NCBI RefSeq assembly: GCF_014697625.1
Contig: NZ_JACJSG010000004.1
Coordinates: 1 to 64,000, forward strand
Origin: Anabaena azotica FACHB-119
Lineage (GTDB): Bacteria > Cyanobacteriota > Cyanobacteriia > Cyanobacteriales > Nostocaceae
DNA length: 64,000 nucleotides
Direction: 5' to 3'
The position numbers were made by a program, and so were the translations under genes. A model generated the notes under the pieces. It was not told where the DNA came from. It ran no database searches and saw nothing but the letters and a program-made list of their open reading frames with translations. Position 1 is the stretch's first letter; each line of letters starts with the position of its first letter. Positions 1 to 8,422 of this stretch are shown here, in pieces.

Positions 1-684
1 ACGGACTTAGCAGGTAAATCTGTGCCTGTCAATTATCGCATTTATAACAAACAGGAGGGAAAGACGAAGAATGATTATTTACAAGAAATGATTGCCGAGG
101 TTTTGAATTGGGGGTTAAGTCCAAAAATAGTAACTACTGACACTTGGTATTCGAGTCAAAAAAACCTGAAATTCTTTAAAAACAAAGGGTTAGGGTTTTT
201 AACTGGAATAGCTAAAAATCGCTCGTGTTCGATTGATGGTAAGAATTTTACTCAAGTTCAACATCTAGAAATCCCAGAATCTGGTTTAATAGTATATCTG
301 AAAAATTTTGGTCAGGTGAAGGTCTTTCAGAGAAGTTTCAAAAACGAAACAACACGATATTACATTATGTATATCCCTGAAAAAGATGCACTTGACTCAA
401 TCACTAGAACAGAATTTAGGGAACTTCATTCAATACATTGGGGTATTGAGTGTTACCACAGAGCTATTAAACAAGTTTGTGGCATTAGTCGATTTATGGT
501 GAGGACATCTGAAGCAATTAGAACTCACTTTTTTAGTGCAATTCGAGCTTTTACACAACTAGAACTAATGCGCTCCGAAGAGTTAATTGAAAATTGGTAT
601 GAAATCCAAAGAAATTTATCTCTTCAAGTAGCTCGTGACTTTATTTTAGAACACCTAACACAGAAGTTGGGCTTGATTGCATAG
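1..684 (+). CDS. IS4-type DDE transposase, C-terminal part (5' end outside window)
   Basis: The frame is open from the first base, so the true start lies upstream; the GTG at 22 is internal. Visible transposase features are the second catalytic Asp in TTDTWYSSQ and the terminal Glu region HWGIECYHRAIKQ. The latter follows the E-x6-K spacing of the IS4 Y-R-E-K signature, although the Arg is a His here. The stop is about 30 bp before the IS terminus, as expected. The frame shows no internal stops, so this copy could be intact. The exact IS family (IS4, IS701 or ISNCY-like) cannot be settled from the C-terminal part alone. Confidence 0.75.
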   Translation, partial: TDLAGKSVPVNYRIYNKQEGKTKNDYLQEMIAEVLNWGLSPKIVTTDTWYSSQKNLKFFKNKGLGFLTGIAKNRSCSIDGKNFTQVQHLEIPESGLIVYLKNFGQVKVFQRSFKNETTRYYIMYIPEKDALDSITRTEFRELHSIHWGIECYHRAIKQVCGISRFMVRTSEAIRTHFFSAIRAFTQLELMRSEELIENWYEIQRNLSLQVARDFILEHLTQKLGLIA

Positions 685-713
685 TATCAACTTTCTGTCA
701 ATGCGTAAGTCCT
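1..713 (+). mobile_element. Right part of an IS4-type insertion sequence
   Basis: The element enters from the left edge of the window. It consists of a transposase reading frame open from base 1 and a short non-coding tail. Its likely right end is TGCGTAAGTCCT at 702-713. The same terminal sequence ends the two 122-123 bp MITEs at 6303-6424 and 36154-36276, which suggests that this IS, or a close relative, mobilises them. The left end and any target duplication lie outside the window. Confidence 0.7.
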
Positions 714-898
714 AATTATTACGACAATCTGAGCTTGAAACTTATTATTTCGTAGCCCACCATCTGCTTCCACAAGGGATGTGCAAGATGTCAGTTACAT
801 AACTAGGGCCGACAAGATACCCACCGCACAAGAGTTTAATTTAACTTGGGTTGAATATGAAAAATAGATATTTTTCAGCTTCTTCTACTTTCCTACAC

Positions 899-929
899 AA
901 AAAGGTGCAGTAGTTAATTGCACCTTTTT
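899..929 (-). terminator. Bidirectional Rho-independent-type terminator
   Basis: AAAAAGGTGCA and TGCACCTTTTT form a perfect 11-bp stem around a 9-nt loop. A-tract and T-tract lie on either side, so it can work in both directions. It lies about 35 bp past the stop of the Ycf37-like gene. The rest of the gap from the IS end (714-962) shows nothing else recognisable. Confidence 0.7.
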
Positions 930-962
930 GATATAGCCTACTTGTAGCCGAATTTTGAGTAA

Positions 963-1487
963 TTATGCAGCAACCAAGCGCCTTAAAGATTCAGCACGAC
1001 GTTTTGCTGTGACGTTATTGGGGGCAAATTTGAGTGCTTCTTCGTACATTTGTAACGCTTGAGCATTCAATTTTTTGCGCTCATAAGCATGACCCAAATT
1101 ATTCAATCCTACTACATAATCAGGCTTCAATTTTAGCGCTTCTTTATATTGGCGAATCGCTAAATCATATTGCTCTTGGGCAAAATAAGCGTATCCCAAA
1201 CCATTGTAAATAGGAGCAGTATTTTCTTCTCCTTCCTCCTCGGCTGCTTTAAGAGCCTTTTGAAACAATGGTATGGCTTGTGTAAACACTTTCTTCTCTG
1301 AATAAATACAGGCTAACTCGTAATATTCTTGAGCCGTACCTTTATCTTTACTCAACTTGTTACGCAATCGTGATAAAGAACTTTCACGCTTACGAGTTTT
1401 GAACAGCTGGCGGAAAACACTCACAACTGCGAATGCTAGTAAACCCACCAAAACAGAGAGATAAACAACCGCTAGACTGTTATCCAT
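963..1487 (-). CDS. ycf37: TPR protein resembling photosystem I assembly factor Ycf37
   Basis: This is a 174-residue membrane-anchored TPR protein. It has one N-terminal transmembrane segment (about residues 5-25), a basic linker with RKRESSLSRLRNKL, and three TPR units (about 53-86, 91-124, 125-158). The length, the single anchor and the linker match the cyanobacterial/plastid Ycf37 family, which assists photosystem I assembly or stability at the thylakoid. I chose the ATG at 1487; an upstream TTG would add three residues. The gene stands alone on the minus strand and is followed by a strong terminator. A generic TPR protein is the alternative; the Ycf37 call rests on architecture rather than an alignment. 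Confidence 0.65.
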   Translation of the reverse strand: MDNSLAVVYLSVLVGLLAFAVVSVFRQLFKTRKRESSLSRLRNKLSKDKGTAQEYYELACIYSEKKVFTQAIPLFQKALKAAEEEGEENTAPIYNGLGYAYFAQEQYDLAIRQYKEALKLKPDYVVGLNNLGHAYERKKLNAQALQMYEEALKFAPNNVTAKRRAESLRRLVAA

Positions 1488-1536
1488 TGCCTTCAAATCA
1501 AATTATTATAGGTGCTTCAATATCTATTATGAGTCT

Positions 1537-1712
1537 TTTGGGGAAAGGGGAAAGGGGGAAGGGGGAAGGGAAGGGGAAAGGGGAAAGGGGAAAGGGGAAG
1601 GGGGAAAGGGGAAGGGGGAAAGGGGAAGGGGGAAGGGAAGGGGAAAGGGGAAAGGGGAAGGGGAAAGGGGAAAGGGGAAGGGGAAGGGGGAAGGGAAGGG
1701 GAAAGGGGAAAG
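1537..1712. repeat. Polypurine simple repeat (GGGGAAAG-type)
   Basis: About 175 bp of almost pure purine on the plus strand, made of irregular GGGGAAA and GGGGGAA units. It is followed by short ggactat heptamers at 1724-1750 that reach the end of the solute-binding protein gene. It lies between two minus-strand genes. The translated frame through it is low-complexity Gly/Lys/Arg and is not a gene. Confidence 0.9.
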
Positions 1713-1738
1713 GGAAGAAATCGACTATGGACTATGGA

Positions 1739-2551
1739 CTATGGACTATTAACTAATCTCCAGTATTTAATCCTTTCTTTTAACCAGCCTTGAGCGATGT
1801 AACGAGCGATCGCTTCGTTAACTTCTCTTCTGAATTCATCATACTGCAAACCCTTAGGCATAACTACAGATAAGGGTGCTGTTGATAATTTTGTAGATAG
1901 CAGGCGATATTGGGGGTTTTGCTGCACCCAGCCACTCAAAACGCTACCATCGGCGGCGAAAGCAGTCACGGTATTATTTTCTATTGCTGTTTGTGCTTCT
2001 TGGTAGGAATTAACCCCTACTAACTCGGCGTTGGGAATATAGTAACGCACTTCGGCGATGGTGCTGGAATTATAGAGGACAGCTATTTTACGTTTTGCTA
2101 AATCATTTATTTGCTGTATAGCCGCATCCTTGGTAACTATATAAGTGCCATCCAGATAATAGGGAACACTAAAATCTACCAAGCGTGAACGTGATGCGGT
2201 GGCTGTGACTCTAGCGATCGCCATATCAACTTTATGGTTCAATACTACAGATAGGCGATCGCGATTACTGACACTTTGCAATCTTACAGCCTCTGGTTTA
2301 CCTAGCAAATCGGTTGCTAAACGCTGTGCTAAATCAATTTCTAATCCTTGTAATCTGCCGTTAGCATCTTTGAAACCCAACAGAGGTAAATTATCTTTCA
2401 CCGCCACAGTGATATAGCCTCGGCGTTGAATTTCTGGTGTTGATGCGGCAGATGCAACAAATCCTATTACTAACAAAAGGCAAATAATAGTAGCGGATAA
2501 TACCAGATGTAACCGACTAATTATTCGCCTGCTGTTACATCCGTTATTCAT
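1739..2551 (-). CDS. Family-3 extracellular solute-binding protein (polar amino acid type)
   Basis: This 270-residue protein starts with a signal peptide: a basic N-terminus, a hydrophobic stretch at about 17-33, and a cleavage region near SAAS. The mature part fits the bacterial family-3 periplasmic binding fold: ITVAVKDNLPLLGF, GLEIDLAQRLA, VDMAIARVTAT and VDFSVPYYLDG are the usual landmarks. Such proteins deliver amino acids or similar polar ligands to ABC importers. No permease or ATPase gene is adjacent, so the partner is elsewhere. The gene is 12 bp upstream of the rplT stop region on the same strand, but a shared function is unlikely. The ligand cannot be read from the sequence. Confidence 0.85.
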   Translation of the reverse strand: MNNGCNSRRIISRLHLVLSATIICLLLVIGFVASAASTPEIQRRGYITVAVKDNLPLLGFKDANGRLQGLEIDLAQRLATDLLGKPEAVRLQSVSNRDRLSVVLNHKVDMAIARVTATASRSRLVDFSVPYYLDGTYIVTKDAAIQQINDLAKRKIAVLYNSSTIAEVRYYIPNAELVGVNSYQEAQTAIENNTVTAFAADGSVLSGWVQQNPQYRLLSTKLSTAPLSVVMPKGLQYDEFRREVNEAIARYIAQGWLKERIKYWRLVNSP

Positions 2552-2563
2552 CCGTTACCACCT

Positions 2564-2920
2564 TTAACCTTTAGCTTGACTTGCCAACTGTGCCACTTTG
2601 CTGAAGCTAGCGGGGTCGAGAACTGCCAACTGTGCCAACATTTTGCGGTTGAGTTGGATGTTAGCTTTTTTCAAGTTACCGATTAACTGACTGTAGCTTA
2701 ATCCTTGTTCTCTAGCAGCAGCATTAATGCGGGTGATCCACAGACGGCGGAAATCGCGCTTTTTCTTTTTGCGATCGCGGTACGCACTGCGGAGTGCTTT
2801 CATTACCTGCTGGTTAGCGGTTCTAAACAAAGTGGAATGAGAACCACGAAAACCCTTAGCCAGTTTGAGAATTTTATTGCGGCGTTTACGAGCAACATTA
2901 CCGCGTTTTACACGAGTCAT
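2564..2920 (-). CDS. rplT: 50S ribosomal protein L20
   Basis: 118 residues, the normal L20 length. It has the basic N-terminus [18 protein letters not shown], the helical arm that contacts 23S rRNA, and the globular C-terminal end. L20 is a primary binder in 50S assembly. It follows rpmI after a 26-bp gap, the widespread rpmI-rplT order. No infC is seen upstream, as is usual for cyanobacteria where infC is separate. Confidence 0.98.
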   Translation of the reverse strand: MTRVKRGNVARKRRNKILKLAKGFRGSHSTLFRTANQQVMKALRSAYRDRKKKKRDFRRLWITRINAAAREQGLSYSQLIGNLKKANIQLNRKMLAQLAVLDPASFSKVAQLASQAKG

Positions 2921-2946
2921 CTTTTATTCCTAAAAAACTTACAAAT

Positions 2947-3144
2947 TTACAAATAAGGCAACATCAAACGCACGTTTTCTTCATCGCGCTCATTGACAAT
3001 TGCCATCTTGGACAAGCCACGCTTTTTGTTAGTAGTCTTGTGTTCCAAAAGGTGATTTTTGAAAGCCTTACGGCGCACGATTTTACCGCTACCTGTAGCG
3101 CGAAATCGCTTCGCTGCTGCTTTGCGTGTTTTCAGTTTAGGCAT
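2947..3144 (-). CDS. rpmI: 50S ribosomal protein L35
   Basis: 65 residues, highly basic, with the L35 landmarks [31 protein letters not shown] and the C-terminal VRLMLPYL. It is the first gene of the rpmI-rplT pair. The promoter should lie between 3145 and about 3190, because from 3190 onward the upstream region consists of cagttat heptamers and C-rich simple repeats. Confidence 0.98.
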   Translation of the reverse strand: MPKLKTRKAAAKRFRATGSGKIVRRKAFKNHLLEHKTTNKKRGLSKMAIVNERDEENVRLMLPYL

Positions 3145-3187
3145 GGATTGGCTTTAATTCGACACAATCCCTCATTATATATTATTT

Positions 3188-3345
3188 TTGTCAGTTGTCA
3201 GTTATCAGTTATCAGTTATCAGTTATCAGTTATCAGTTATCAGTTGTCAGTTGTTCCCCCTTTCCCCCTTCCCCCTTCCCCTTCCTCACTCACTCAATAA
3301 GGGTGCAAGAGTTCACCCCTACACCCCTACACCCCTACACCCTTC
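3188..3345. repeat. Heptamer and C-rich simple repeats upstream of rpmI
   Basis: A run of about eight cagttat/cagttgt heptamers (3190-3252) is followed by C-rich units (ccccctt) and four copies of a tacaccc-type unit (3318-3342). This is one of many such arrays in the window; they occupy gaps, often at gene ends. Confidence 0.9.
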
Positions 3346-3349
3346 GTGA

Positions 3350-4177
3350 CTAACTTCTAAATAAAGCGCTACGAGTTTCCGGGCCGAATACGCCATCAAC
3401 ACGTAAACCGTTATTAGCTTGGAACTCACGCACACGGCGGACTGTCACCCCACCATAATAGCCTGTGGGTTCCACACCCAGCGCCCTTTGCAATTCTGAA
3501 ACTGCTGAACCACGAGAACCTAAGCTAAGTGTTACAGGGCCGCCAGTACCGCCATTATCACCATTCCCGCCGTTACCACCACCTCTAAACAAAGCATTGC
3601 GAGTTTGAGCGCCGACTACACCATCAACACGCAAACCATTATTAGCTTGAAACTCGCGCACCCGGCGAGCTGTCACCCCACCATAATAGCCTGTGGGTTC
3701 TACACCCAGCGCTCTTTGCACCCGCGAAACTGCTGAACCGCGAGAACCAAGTCCTAATGTGTAAGTACCACCAACGCCGCCGCTATAGTTACCGCCATAG
3801 TTACCGCCAGACGTACCCGTAACCCATCTAGCAGCTACGTATCTGTTACCATACAGACGAGCAAAACCATTGACATTTCCCCTAGTGGTGATTCGCGTAC
3901 CGTTAGGGATGCAGTCTATAACTCTAGCATTGACATTGGGAGAACTGCGTACATTTAGGCAACTACCATTAGTCCGAACGTAGGCGGCTAAAGCGCCATT
4001 TACTTGAGTTAGAGAGGTAAATAACACCATTAAGCCGGCTACAGATAACCAAGCCGAAGACTTGAGTAATTTGCCCCAACTAAAATCAAACTTAGGTAGT
4101 TCATATTCGAGATATTCAGCCTGACCATTTGCCTGTTGATTAGCAATGACCATAGAAGAATAAGCGATAAATTCCAT
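3350..4177 (-). CDS. SH3b plus double peptidoglycan-binding domain protein
   Basis: This 275-residue protein is probably anchored or exported by a hydrophobic stretch at about 43-64. An SH3b-type domain (about 65-120; GSCLNVRSSPNVNARVI) is followed by a Gly-rich linker. Two nearly identical PG_binding_1 domains follow (about 142-197 and 217-273). Both share GSRGSAVSxxQRALGVEPTG and VREFQANNGLRVDGV. These domains bind peptidoglycan; no catalytic domain is visible, so a structural or targeting role is likely. The two repeats are close enough in DNA to suggest recent duplication. The M23 peptidase gene lies upstream on the same strand, separated by about 500 bp of repeats. Confidence 0.85.
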   Translation of the reverse strand: MEFIAYSSMVIANQQANGQAEYLEYELPKFDFSWGKLLKSSAWLSVAGLMVLFTSLTQVNGALAAYVRTNGSCLNVRSSPNVNARVIDCIPNGTRITTRGNVNGFARLYGNRYVAARWVTGTSGGNYGGNYSGGVGGTYTLGLGSRGSAVSRVQRALGVEPTGYYGGVTARRVREFQANNGLRVDGVVGAQTRNALFRGGGNGGNGDNGGTGGPVTLSLGSRGSAVSELQRALGVEPTGYYGGVTVRRVREFQANNGLRVDGVFGPETRSALFRS

Positions 4178-4480
4178 TGCAGAACACCTTTACCTATTCA
4201 AGCTAAAAGATGAAAATTGATATAGGAAGACGATTTGATTTTTGTGTAATCTCAGTATTTGTAGCGTGGGTATTGCCCAAAACCATGATACTACTCTTAC
4301 GTATATTTCCCAAATCAGGATGAATCCTTTACCATATTTGTGTATTTTCGATTACTGGAGATCATAAGGGGTTTTCCCTTTTAGTATCAATAAAAGTAAG
4401 AAAATTTATAAAAATCCATGACATTGTGGTTTTCATCTGAGACTGGTTGAGCTAAAAGTCAGAAAAACTTGATTTTTTAA

Positions 4481-4705
4481 ATCAGTTATCAGTCATCAGT
4501 TATCAGTTATCAGTTATCAGTCCTGACGGCCTATGGTGGGGGATAAAGAAGCGCCACCCTAAGTTTTCCACCAAAACAATTGGTGGAAGACTTTCGTATT
4601 TAACTGAATAACTGTTCACTGATAACTGATAACTGATAACTGATAACTGATAACTGATAACTGATAACTGATAACTGATAACTGTTCACTGTTCATTGTT
4701 CACTG
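4481..4705. repeat. Heptamer arrays flanking a hairpin element
   Basis: The roughly 500-bp gap between the two cell-wall genes holds cagttat-type heptamers at 4481-4520 and the opposite orientation (ctgataa, then gttcact) at 4607-4705. Between them lies a 4529-4585 element with tatggtgggggataaa and TTTCCACCAA...TTGGTGGAA. A close relative of that middle part recurs at 56320-56370, also next to cagttat heptamers, so it is a dispersed repeat. The part nearest the upstream gene (4215-4260) resembles one end of the element at 6792-6918. Confidence 0.8.
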
Positions 4706-5750
4706 TATAAAAACTATCAGTGCGTATCTGATTACCATTACGCCAAACTTCTACCTCTTCCGGACTAACTACGTAAGAGAAAGTACCATTATCAGCTTGA
4801 TATCTATTACTACCAATCATCCAAGCTGGTATTTTGACAGGCAGGCTGGGTTTCTGTTTCAACTCACCAATATAAAATAACTGCCCATTCTCGTCACAAA
4901 TCCTGATGAGCGCATTTGCTGTCTCTCCTTGCACAAGTGTCAAACCATTGCATTGTGCATCGGTCATTGGTATGGGTTTTGAGGGTGAAACTTGTTGTTC
5001 TGGGGAAGGTTGGGTAATTAGTGGGGAGGGAATGGGGAGGAGGCTACCGCCGTAAGCGCCTGGAGAACGGGGGTAGGAAGTAGGGTAATTATTTTCTGGT
5101 TTGGTGGATAATTGCCGTACTTGTGTGGTTGGACTAACTTGAGTCGCATTACTAGCAACAGGCTGTGATGGAATTTTGTTAGCTGTTGAAGACCCTAAGA
5201 AACTCATAGGGTTAACAGCTAATCTTCCATTAGGATAATATTCAAAGTGTAAATGCGGTGCGGTGCTGTTACCTGTAGACCCCATCTCCGCAATTATTTG
5301 TCCTTGTTTCACCTGTTGACCTTTGCTCACCAACAAACGGCGATTATGTCCATAAACAGTAACGCTACCATTGGGATGTCTAATTTCTATTGCGTTACCT
5401 AGTCCCCATTCATCCCATCCAGCCTTAACTACATTTCCCGCCGCCGCCGCGACAATTGGTGTTCCCGCCGCACCTGCAATATCAATTCCTTCATGTCTGT
5501 ATTTACGAAAGCCTTGGGAAATATATCCTTTTGTGGGCCAAATTAAGTTAGGGCTAGAAATAGGGTTAGGGGTAGAAATAGGTTTGGGAACGGTAAGAGG
5601 GATAGACTTTTGTGGAATCTGAGAATACTCTGTAACTTGAGTGAAAGCAGTAGTATTTGTACTGAATACTGTAGTTAAAGATGTAAAAATTATATAAGTA
5701 TATATACGACGGTTAATGAAGGCAAATTTTTTGATTAGTTTTGAGAGCAT
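4686..5750 (-). CDS. M23 (LytM-type) peptidase
   Basis: A 354-residue exported protein with a hydrophobic N-terminus (about 17-36). A Pro-rich linker leads to an M23 metallopeptidase domain (about 70-180). Zinc ligands are visible: His86 and Asp90 in RHEGIDIAG, and His168 in HLHFEY, with His166 as the catalytic partner. The domain is therefore probably active on peptidoglycan cross-links. A second linker leads to a C-terminal domain (about 260-350) with a conserved Cys pair that I do not recognise. The last codons lie beside heptamer repeats (gttcact). It is a monocistronic minus-strand gene. The precise bond cut and any role in septal pores are not determinable here. Confidence 0.85.
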   Translation of the reverse strand: MLSKLIKKFAFINRRIYTYIIFTSLTTVFSTNTTAFTQVTEYSQIPQKSIPLTVPKPISTPNPISSPNLIWPTKGYISQGFRKYRHEGIDIAGAAGTPIVAAAAGNVVKAGWDEWGLGNAIEIRHPNGSVTVYGHNRRLLVSKGQQVKQGQIIAEMGSTGNSTAPHLHFEYYPNGRLAVNPMSFLGSSTANKIPSQPVASNATQVSPTTQVRQLSTKPENNYPTSYPRSPGAYGGSLLPIPSPLITQPSPEQQVSPSKPIPMTDAQCNGLTLVQGETANALIRICDENGQLFYIGELKQKPSLPVKIPAWMIGSNRYQADNGTFSYVVSPEEVEVWRNGNQIRTDSFYTVNNEQ

Positions 5751-6302
5751 ATAATGATATCTCAGATACTTTTATGAATATTTGCTATTTCACTCTTATG
5801 CTGGGATGGTCAGGGAAGTTTTAGTCAAATTTATCACTTTAATTGATGCTGTACATCAAGTAGACGAACATCTATTGCGAAAGTGTCAGGGTCAGATAAT
5901 TTTGATATAAAGAGCTAAAAATAATGCAAATCATTGGCGTAGTTTTGTAGGTTGGGCATCTTGCTGGTTGTATTTTCGGGGCAGGCAGTAGTGGGGTGAG
6001 CAATGCCAACAGTATAATGTTCTTGATGGGCAATGCCCACCTACTTATGTTTGAAAAACTAAGTATGAATCCTATTGAGTTTTTCAGTCTTTACCCTTTA
6101 CCCAAAAGGTTTTCATCTTCAGGCTTTATACCTATCTTATAAGACTACTAAGAAACACAGGCGACAGGTGACAGGTTACAGGTTACAGAATAAGAAAATA
6201 GGGAATAGTTGTGTTTCTTTGATATTTTGCGGGAGCGTTCATCGCGCCCGTAGGAGGCTCATATCTAATTTTTGGAGAGATCCAGTCAATTTCTACCTAG
6301 TC

Positions 6303-6424
6303 AGGACTTACGCAAGTGTCACAATTGGTGGTTGGTGCGTGACGCTACAAGTCTCATGACTACGTTCAAATATTATCGCCAGTCACACACCCTACAGAAA
6401 AAATATGCCAGTTGCGTAAGTCCT
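6303..6424. mobile_element. 122-bp MITE with AGGACTTACGCAA ends (copy 1)
   Basis: Perfect 13-bp terminal inverted repeats: AGGACTTACGCAA at 6303-6315 and its complement at 6412-6424. The interior is about 95% identical to the copy at 36154-36276. No coding capacity. CTAGT occurs on both sides (6297-6301 and 6426-6430), one base away from each end, and may be a target duplication. The end sequence matches the end of the IS at 702-713. Confidence 0.85.
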
Positions 6425-6791
6425 ACTAGTTTCTTAGCTGTTTCCTGTAACCTCTACCCTATTACCTAGAATTCTTTACAAGACGGTAAAACCCACATCA
6501 TGAATAAGGCGAGGTCTTCTTTGTACCAATTATTCATAGTTATCATAAGGCTAGAGTTGGATATTTTTTACCGCAAAGGCGCTAACAGACAAAGCTCAAG
6601 GGTATTTCTACTTGTCTTTGGATAAGTCTAGAACTAAGCGATCGCACATACAACCCCAACATCCCCTATGACGAAGCAAAAATCTGCTTACTAACACTAC
6701 AAGAGAGTATATGTTTGATTTTGTTTAATTTTTGTATTTGATAGCCTATATATACGATGGCAAATAGTACTTAAATGTTAATAATGCAATA

Positions 6792-6918
6792 TATAGGAGT
6801 CCGATTTGATTTTTGTAGCAAATTCAGTACCTATCTATTCCTTCCTAACTGTTACCTGTTACCTGTCACCTGTTCCCTACCTACGCAAATCAATTCAGGA
6901 ATCAAACCGGATACTATA
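6792..6918. repeat. Possible degenerate MITE with imperfect inverted ends
   Basis: TATAGGAGTCCGATTTGATT at the left and the complement of a similar sequence (AATCAAACCGGATACTATA) at the right form imperfect inverted repeats of about 19 bp. Heptamers of gttacct type lie between them. A half-copy of the left end (ATATAGGAAGACGATTTGAT) occurs near 4219. No coding capacity. Confidence 0.45.
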
Positions 6919-7080
6919 TGCTAATAAAACAAGCAATTAATGTTTATAGTTGGTTCTGTGCCAATTTGGCTTTCTACAAGATTGCTAATTTGCCCAAAAC
7001 AGACAACTAAACACACACTGATCCCAGTTTATTTGCTTGAATAGCTATATTGAGAGACTTGTAATTTCATACTCTTGATT

Positions 7081-7326
7081 ATGACCAGTAAGCTCATTGA
7101 TGTTAGAGAATACACTGTAAGAGCGCATAAGCGACTGATTCACACTCGCGTTTTTAACTTTGTGTGTAAGCAGTGTGATGAACCCACAAAACGCGAGACT
7201 TTTGGCCCTCGTCCTTTGTATTGTGAAAGATGTCGTCCCCCACAAGCACCGAAGAAATCTCAGCAGCCATCTCGCAAAGCTAAACCTCGACCAACTACTT
7301 ACAAAAGCGACATTGATTTAGGTTGA
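7081..7326 (+). CDS. Small zinc-ribbon-like protein
   Basis: An 81-residue protein with two Cys pairs, CKQC and CERC, about 17 residues apart. This spacing suits a zinc ribbon. The C-terminus is basic and Pro/Lys/Arg-rich, which suggests nucleic acid binding. I chose the ATG at 7081; a TTG two codons earlier is possible. The gene is 8 bp before the next gene on the same strand, so the two are almost certainly one operon. I do not recognise a named family; it looks like a conserved cyanobacterial hypothetical protein. Confidence 0.75.
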   Translation: MTSKLIDVREYTVRAHKRLIHTRVFNFVCKQCDEPTKRETFGPRPLYCERCRPPQAPKKSQQPSRKAKPRPTTYKSDIDLG

Positions 7327-7334
7327 TTTGAAGC

Positions 7335-8351
7335 ATGATTAATCCTCAATTACAATTAGAACCTCCCCCCCAAGACTTTGTTTCGCCACTTTTGGAATTA
7401 CGAGACTATTATGCGCGTCTTGTAGAAGAGTATGAAACCCTATTTACACAAGCGCGATCGCAATTAGACCATGTAGAAGCTTTATTATCTACTTGGTCTG
7501 GTGATAACAAACTGCAACTACCAGCCAGTAAAATTACTCAAGAAGTTCAGACTTCTCTGGCGCAAGTTTCTCTACCCTCTTCAGCTAACGGTATTTCTCA
7601 CACTCAGCTGAACTTGCTGGAGTCTAGTAGACATGACTCCGCCAATGTCGAAGACTTGGAAGCAGAAGATATAGAGACTCTAGAAGAGGATGAGGACGAG
7701 TTCCCAGTCTCCAGATCATCACCGACTATAGAAATTACTCCAGAGACTATCAAGGGAACTGATATCCCGATGTTACCTGAGTATGAGTCTCTGACTCGCA
7801 TGGAAGCGATTAAACGGCTATTGCAAGAACATCTTGGTTCTGTATGTCACATAGATTTTATAGTGCGATCGCTTTATGGAGAGTTAGAGCCTTATATTTT
7901 TAGAGTAGTCAAAGGTCGAGTGCAATCATCTCTGACTCAAGGTAGAGAAAGACAGGCTTGGTATGGTATTCCTGACGAACCCGGATGTTACACTTTGGAT
8001 TTAGGTTTAGTCACATCCAACCGCACTCATACCTACTCCCAAAATGGCAGAAGTAAGAAGAAGAAGCCTATACCTGCGCCTAAAGCCAGAGTTGTCCCGA
8101 TGTTGGAACCTTACGAAGGGCAATTTTTAATTGATGCTTTGAGTGTTTTCTTCAAAAAAAATCCAGGGAAAGTTTTTGGTGTAGGTGACGTGATCTCTGG
8201 ACTTTATGGAGAACTAGATGAGGAAGATACTAGAGAGGTGAAAAGCAAAGTCTTGAATGAACTTTCACGGGGTTATCGTACAGGTAGATTCGCTAGAATA
8301 CCTAATAAAGTTGGCTTTTATACTTTGGATTTAAAGTTAGCTGGGAAGTAG
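7335..8351 (+). CDS. Conserved cyanobacterial protein with duplicated winged-helix-like domain
   Basis: 338 residues. An N-terminal coiled region (about 15-60) and an acidic linker (about 100-140) lead to two related C-terminal domains at about 150-225 and 262-335. Each contains a VxSLYGEL or VISGLYGEL motif, a basic helix (KGRVQSSLTQGR; KSKVLNELSRGYRTGR) and ends with GCYTLDL or GFYTLDL. The spacing resembles small helix-turn-helix units of the HARE-HTH kind, but this is inference. The domains are joined by a KKKK-containing linker. It pairs with the zinc-ribbon gene upstream; a DNA- or RNA-binding complex is plausible. Function unknown. Confidence 0.75.
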   Translation: MINPQLQLEPPPQDFVSPLLELRDYYARLVEEYETLFTQARSQLDHVEALLSTWSGDNKLQLPASKITQEVQTSLAQVSLPSSANGISHTQLNLLESSRHDSANVEDLEAEDIETLEEDEDEFPVSRSSPTIEITPETIKGTDIPMLPEYESLTRMEAIKRLLQEHLGSVCHIDFIVRSLYGELEPYIFRVVKGRVQSSLTQGRERQAWYGIPDEPGCYTLDLGLVTSNRTHTYSQNGRSKKKKPIPAPKARVVPMLEPYEGQFLIDALSVFFKKNPGKVFGVGDVISGLYGELDEEDTREVKSKVLNELSRGYRTGRFARIPNKVGFYTLDLKLAGK

Positions 8352-8358
8352 GGGAAGT

Positions 8359-8422
8359 TAATCAGTTATCAGTTATCAGTTATCAGATGATGTTAACTGA
8401 TAACTGTTCACTGTTCACTGAC
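8359..8422. repeat. Heptamer repeats between convergent genes
   Basis: cagttat units and, in opposite orientation, taactgttcactg units form an imperfect inverted arrangement between two convergent genes. This could act as a weak bidirectional hairpin, which is inference. Confidence 0.75.

Larger units (their letters stand above)
5751..7080. other. Long intergenic region with repeats and no convincing gene
   Basis: About 1.3 kb without a supportable gene. It holds a 122-bp MITE (6303-6424), gtgacag/gttacag heptamers (6160-6190 and 6846-6880), a weaker inverted-repeat element (6792-6918) and short gggcaatgccca-type hairpins (5985-6045). Short open frames here read through the MITE or heptamers and have no plausible protein features. 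The promoter for the zinc-ribbon gene probably lies in the last 150 bp. Confidence 0.7.

Noticed and set aside
1433..1756. Open frame through the polypurine tract
   Set aside because: Its product is low-complexity Gly/Lys/Arg from simple repeat and it overlaps the Ycf37-like gene start on the other strand.
6075..6469. Two short overlapping open frames
   Set aside because: They run through heptamers and the 122-bp MITE; no ribosome-binding site or protein features.
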